This document shows, in pieces, positions 60,899 to 64,000 of a stretch of DNA of 64,000 bases. The stretch comes from Agilicoccus flavus (GTDB lineage: Bacteria; Actinomycetota; Actinomycetes; Actinomycetales; Dermatophilaceae). The position numbers and the translations under genes were made by a program. Positions within the stretch are counted from its first letter, which is position 1. Every line of letters begins with the position of its first letter. The stretch covers positions 62,001 to 126,000 of the forward strand of contig NZ_JACYXE010000002.1 of NCBI RefSeq assembly GCF_014857905.1, given 5' to 3'. The notes under the pieces are model-generated. The model was not told where the DNA came from. It saw only the letters and a program-made list of their open reading frames with translations, and ran no database searches.

Positions 60899-61710
60899 TG
60901 CAGGGCGTGTCGCGCAGCGCGCAGGCGCAGGTGCGCGAGGCCACGCAGCGCGTCCTCGACGCCGGCGTCGACTGGGCCGCGCTCTCGGACGACCTGTTCT
61001 CCGTGGTCGCGGTCCTCGACGGCAGCGCGGCCCTGCGCCGTGCCGTCGGCGACCCGTCGCGCGAGGGGAGTGCCAAGAGCGAGCTGGTCGGCCGGGTGTT
61101 CGGCGGCCGCGTCTCCGACGCGACCGTCGACGTCGTCAAGGCGGCCGCAGCTCAGCGCTGGTCCTCCGAGAGCGACCTCGTCACGGCGCTCGAGACCGCC
61201 GCGGTGGACGTGCAGTTCGCCATGGCGGAGGCGGCCGGCCGCGGGGACGACGTCGAGGAGCAGCTGTTCCGCTTCGAGCGCGCCGTCGCCGGCGCGGGCG
61301 ACCTGCGGGACGGCCTCAACGACACCCGTCTTCCGCGGGAGCGCAAGGAGTCGGTCGTCGATGCCCTCACGCAGGGTCGGGTCCACCCCGAGACGCGCCG
61401 GCTGCTCCTGCAGGCGGTCCGTCACCCCCGCGGGCGACGGTTCGACTCGACGATCGAGCACTACCTCGCCGTCGGTGAGCAGAGGCGGGACCGGCTCGCC
61501 GCGCTCGTCTCGGTGGCCCAGCCCCTGACGGGCGAGCAGCAACACCGGCTCGTCGCCGCCCTCGAGCGGCTGTACGAGCGCAAGGTGGACCTGCGGATCG
61601 TCATCGTGCCCGAGGTCATCGGCGGCATCCGCATCCAGGTCGGCGACGAGGTCGTCGACGGCACCGTCGTGCGTCGCCTCGAACAGGCCCGTCGGGCCAT
61701 GGACGCCTGA
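60898..61710 (+). CDS. atpH: ATP synthase F1 subunit delta
   Basis: 270 residues, the long actinobacterial form (about 90 longer than E. coli delta). The OSCP-type C-terminal region contains LVSVAQPLTGEQQHRLVAAL and EVIGGIRIQVGDEVVDGTVV, followed by RRLEQARRAM. It joins the b stalk to the alpha/beta head. A 123-bp gap with alternative hairpins follows it. Confidence 0.95.
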   Translation: MQGVSRSAQAQVREATQRVLDAGVDWAALSDDLFSVVAVLDGSAALRRAVGDPSREGSAKSELVGRVFGGRVSDATVDVVKAAAAQRWSSESDLVTALETAAVDVQFAMAEAAGRGDDVEEQLFRFERAVAGAGDLRDGLNDTRLPRERKESVVDALTQGRVHPETRRLLLQAVRHPRGRRFDSTIEHYLAVGEQRRDRLAALVSVAQPLTGEQQHRLVAALERLYERKVDLRIVIVPEVIGGIRIQVGDEVVDGTVVRRLEQARRAMDA

Positions 61711-61729
61711 CGCGACACAACTTCATCCC

Positions 61730-61767
61730 GTGGTGATGTCGGTGACATCCCACACGCACATCACCAC
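61730..61767 (+). promoter_or_regulatory. Alternative hairpins in the atpH-atpA gap
   Basis: Segment GTGGTGATGT (61730-61739) can pair perfectly with ACATCACCAC (61758-61767). Its 3' part, GATGTC (61735-61740), can instead pair with GACATC (61744-61749) around a 3-base loop. The two folds exclude each other. The atpA start is 67 bases beyond. Confidence 0.5.
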
Positions 61768-61833
61768 GCAGAGCAGCACACCGATGGCCATCGACCACGT
61801 GTCGGGGCCGGACGACGAGGAGACGAGACAACG

Positions 61834-63471
61834 ATGACGGAGCTTTCGATCCGTCCGGAGGAGATCCGGGACGCACTGGACCAGTTCGTCCAGTCCTATG
61901 AGCCCGGCGCGGCCTCCCGCGAAGAGGTCGGCCGGGTGTCCGACGCCGGTGACGGCATCGCCCACGTCGAGGGGCTTCCCTCGGTCATGACCAACGAGCT
62001 GCTCGAGTTCGCGGACGGCACGCTCGGCCTCGCGCTCAACCTCGACGTCCACGAGATCGGTGTCGTCATCCTCGGTGACTTCTCCGGCATCGAGGAGGGG
62101 CAGAGCGTCAAGCGGACCGGTGAGGTCCTCTCCGTGCCCGTGGGCGACGCCTACATGGGCCGCGTCGTCAACCCGCTCGGCCAGCCGATCGACGGCCTCG
62201 GCGAGATCGACGCCTCCGCCCGCCGCGAGCTCGAGCTCCAGGCGCCGAACGTCATGAAGCGCAAGTCGGTCCACGAGCCGCTGCAGACGGGCATCAAGGC
62301 GATCGACGCGATGATCCCCGTGGGTCGCGGTCAGCGCCAGCTCATCATCGGCGACCGCCAGACCGGCAAGACCACGGTCGCGGTCGACACGATCATCAAC
62401 CAGCGCCAGAACTGGGAGTCGGGCGACCCCGACAAGCAGGTCCGCTGCATCTACGTCGCCATCGGGCAGAAGGGCTCGACGATCGCGTCCGTGCGCGGCA
62501 CGCTCGAAGAGGCCGGCGCGATGGAGTACACGACGATCGTCGCCGCCCCGGCCTCCGACGCCGCCGGCTTCAAGTACCTCGCCCCCTACACCGGCTCGGC
62601 CATCGGCCAGCACTGGATGTACGAGGGCAAGCACGTCCTCATCGTCTTCGACGACCTGAGCAAGCAGGCCGAGGCCTACCGCGCCGTGTCGCTGCTGCTG
62701 CGCCGCCCGCCGGGCCGCGAGGCCTACCCGGGCGACGTCTTCTACCTGCACAGCCGGCTCCTCGAGCGCTGCGCGAAGCTCTCCGACGACATGGGGGCCG
62801 GTTCGATGACGGGTCTACCCATCATCGAGACGAAGGCCGGTGACGTCTCGGCGTACATCCCGACGAACGTCATCTCGATCACCGACGGCCAGATCTACCT
62901 GCAGGCCGACCTCTTCAACGCCAACGTGCGCCCCGCGATCGACGTGGGTGTCTCGGTGTCCCGGGTCGGTGGCTCCGCGCAGATCAAGGCCATGAAGTCG
63001 GTGTCGGGTCGCCTCAAGCTCGACCTCGCGCAGTTCCGCGCGATGGAGGCGTTCGCGATGTTCGCCTCCGACCTCGACCCCGCCTCCCGCGCGCAGCTCG
63101 CCCGCGGCGCCCGGCTCGTCGAGCTGCTCAAGCAGCCGCAGGCGTCGCCGTACCCGGTCGAGGAGGAGGTCGCCTCGGTCTGGTCCGGGACGACCGGTCA
63201 CCTCGACGACGTCGCGGTCTCGGACGTGCGCCGCTTCGAGCGCGAGTTCCTCGACTACCTCCGTCGCACCGACGACGGCGGCATCCTCGCGGCCATCCGC
63301 GAGACGAAGAAGCTCGACGACGACACCGAGAAGGCGCTCGAGCACGCGATCGGCGACTTCACGTCGCAGTTCAAGGCCGGCGAGGCCGACGACCTGGTCC
63401 CGCAGGACGAGCCGACCGAGGCGCTCGGTGACGAGGACGTCGACCAGGAGAAGATCACCCGACGCCGCTGA
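61834..63471 (+). CDS. atpA: ATP synthase F1 subunit alpha
   Basis: 545 residues. Walker [31 protein letters not shown]-like region, Walker [41 protein letters not shown] and the arginine finger region [20 protein letters not shown] then [14 protein letters not shown]. The C-terminus ends in an acidic then basic tail ([20 protein letters not shown]). ATG at 61834 follows GAGGAGAC. Non-catalytic nucleotide-binding subunit of F1. Confidence 0.97.
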   Translation: MTELSIRPEEIRDALDQFVQSYEPGAASREEVGRVSDAGDGIAHVEGLPSVMTNELLEFADGTLGLALNLDVHEIGVVILGDFSGIEEGQSVKRTGEVLSVPVGDAYMGRVVNPLGQPIDGLGEIDASARRELELQAPNVMKRKSVHEPLQTGIKAIDAMIPVGRGQRQLIIGDRQTGKTTVAVDTIINQRQNWESGDPDKQVRCIYVAIGQKGSTIASVRGTLEEAGAMEYTTIVAAPASDAAGFKYLAPYTGSAIGQHWMYEGKHVLIVFDDLSKQAEAYRAVSLLLRRPPGREAYPGDVFYLHSRLLERCAKLSDDMGAGSMTGLPIIETKAGDVSAYIPTNVISITDGQIYLQADLFNANVRPAIDVGVSVSRVGGSAQIKAMKSVSGRLKLDLAQFRAMEAFAMFASDLDPASRAQLARGARLVELLKQPQASPYPVEEEVASVWSGTTGHLDDVAVSDVRRFEREFLDYLRRTDDGGILAAIRETKKLDDDTEKALEHAIGDFTSQFKAGEADDLVPQDEPTEALGDEDVDQEKITRRR

Positions 63472-63564
63472 CGCCGTCGGCGTCGGGGGCCGAGAGGCTC
63501 CCGGCGCCGCGCGTCCGGGCGGGTGATCCCGATCGAGAACCACAGGTAGGAGAGGCGGAACACT

Positions 63565-64000
63565 ATGGGAGCGCAGATCCGGGAGTACCGGCAGCGCATC
63601 CGCTCCGTGAAGTCGATCAAGAAGATCACGCGGGCCATGGAACTCATGGCGGCCTCGCGCGTGGTCAAGGCCCGGCAGCGGGTCGACGACACGACGCCGT
63701 ACGCGGACGCCATCACGCAGGCCCTCGCCACGGTCGCCGGCCACTCGGACGTGGTCCACCCGCTGACGACCGAGGCCGAGAACCCGACGCGCGCGGCCGT
63801 CCTCATCGTCGCGAGCGACCGCGGGCTCGCCGGGGCGTACTCCTCGGCGGTCCTCAAGGCGAGCGAGCAGCTCGTCACGCGGCTGACGGAGGAGGGCAAG
63901 GAGGTCGTCCCCTTCCTGTACGGCCGCAAGGCGGTCGGCTACTACTCGTTCCGCCGCCGGGAGTTCGCCGAGTCGTGGGAGGGCAACACGGACGCGCCGC
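63565..64000 (+). CDS. atpG: ATP synthase F1 subunit gamma (cut by window edge)
   Basis: The first 145 codons are present. MGAQIREYRQRIRSVKSIKK and ITRAMELMAASRVVKARQR form the N-terminal rotor helix; VLIVASDRGLAGAYSSAVLK begins the Rossmann-like part. AGGAGAGG precedes ATG 63565. The 93-bp gap after atpA shows nothing further. The reading frame runs off the right edge; atpD and atpC should follow. Confidence 0.95.
   Translation, partial: MGAQIREYRQRIRSVKSIKKITRAMELMAASRVVKARQRVDDTTPYADAITQALATVAGHSDVVHPLTTEAENPTRAAVLIVASDRGLAGAYSSAVLKASEQLVTRLTEEGKEVVPFLYGRKAVGYYSFRRREFAESWEGNTDAP

Overview
The window is high-GC chromosomal DNA from an actinobacterium. Supporting signs are strong G/C third-position bias, frequent GTG starts, 4-base start/stop overlaps (GTGA/ATGA), -10-like hexamers placed for leaderless transcripts, a Kgd-type 2-oxoglutarate enzyme with a fused E2 domain, actinobacterial Rho with a long Arg/Asn/Asp-rich insert, and the gene order lysA-hom-thrC-thrB-rho ... 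rpmE-prfA-prmC-tsaC-wecA-atp known from Mycobacterium and Streptomyces. A Micrococcales-type genome is plausible, but the lineage cannot be fixed from the sequence alone. No rRNA, CRISPR array, insertion sequence or phage gene was seen.

Layout. Positions 1-26,270 form an extracellular or capsular polysaccharide locus. It holds eight glycosyltransferase genes (one cut by the left edge, one a fusion of two enzymes), two Wzy/O-antigen-ligase-like membrane proteins, a Wzz-like chain-length protein without a kinase domain, and a Wzx-like flippase. It also holds a complete UDP-N-acetyl-L-fucosamine set (FnlA, FnlB, FnlC) with a WbuB-like transferase, a PglF/CapD-type 4,6-dehydratase with a DegT aminotransferase and a small PglC-like priming enzyme, two N-acetyltransferases, and a secreted GH26-like hydrolase. 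Positions 26,358-37,388 hold a secreted protein, a DUF4097-PadR pair behind a strong palindrome, an SGNH hydrolase, a DUF6104-like small protein, kgd, and two CNNM/CBS membrane proteins. tRNA-Arg(CCG) sits at 37,421-37,495.

From 37,747 to the right edge lies the conserved housekeeping block: an ArgS-like protein that has lost its catalytic signatures, lysA, hom, thrC, thrB, rho, rpmE, prfA, prmC, tsaC/sua5, wecA and the atp operon (atpI, atpZ-like, atpB, E, F, H, A and the start of atpG). The usual rho-rpmE junction is interrupted by a four-gene, translationally coupled cassette (46,997-52,324): a single-domain response regulator, a membrane-anchored HEAT-repeat protein, a processive family-2 glycosyltransferase and a CHASE3/HAMP/GAF-type sensor kinase. 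This cassette is the best candidate here for an undescribed system, namely phosphorelay control of a polysaccharide synthase. A CRP-type palindrome lies upstream of atpI, and mutually exclusive hairpins lie between atpH and atpA.

How the genes fit together. At the left, nucleotide-sugar enzymes make FucNAc and probably a 2,4-diamino-trideoxy sugar. The small phosphoglycosyl transferase would load the first sugar on the lipid, glycosyltransferases extend it, Wzx exports it, Wzy-like proteins polymerise it and the Wzz-like protein sets length. WecA at the right is a second, independent lipid-priming enzyme next to the ATP synthase genes.
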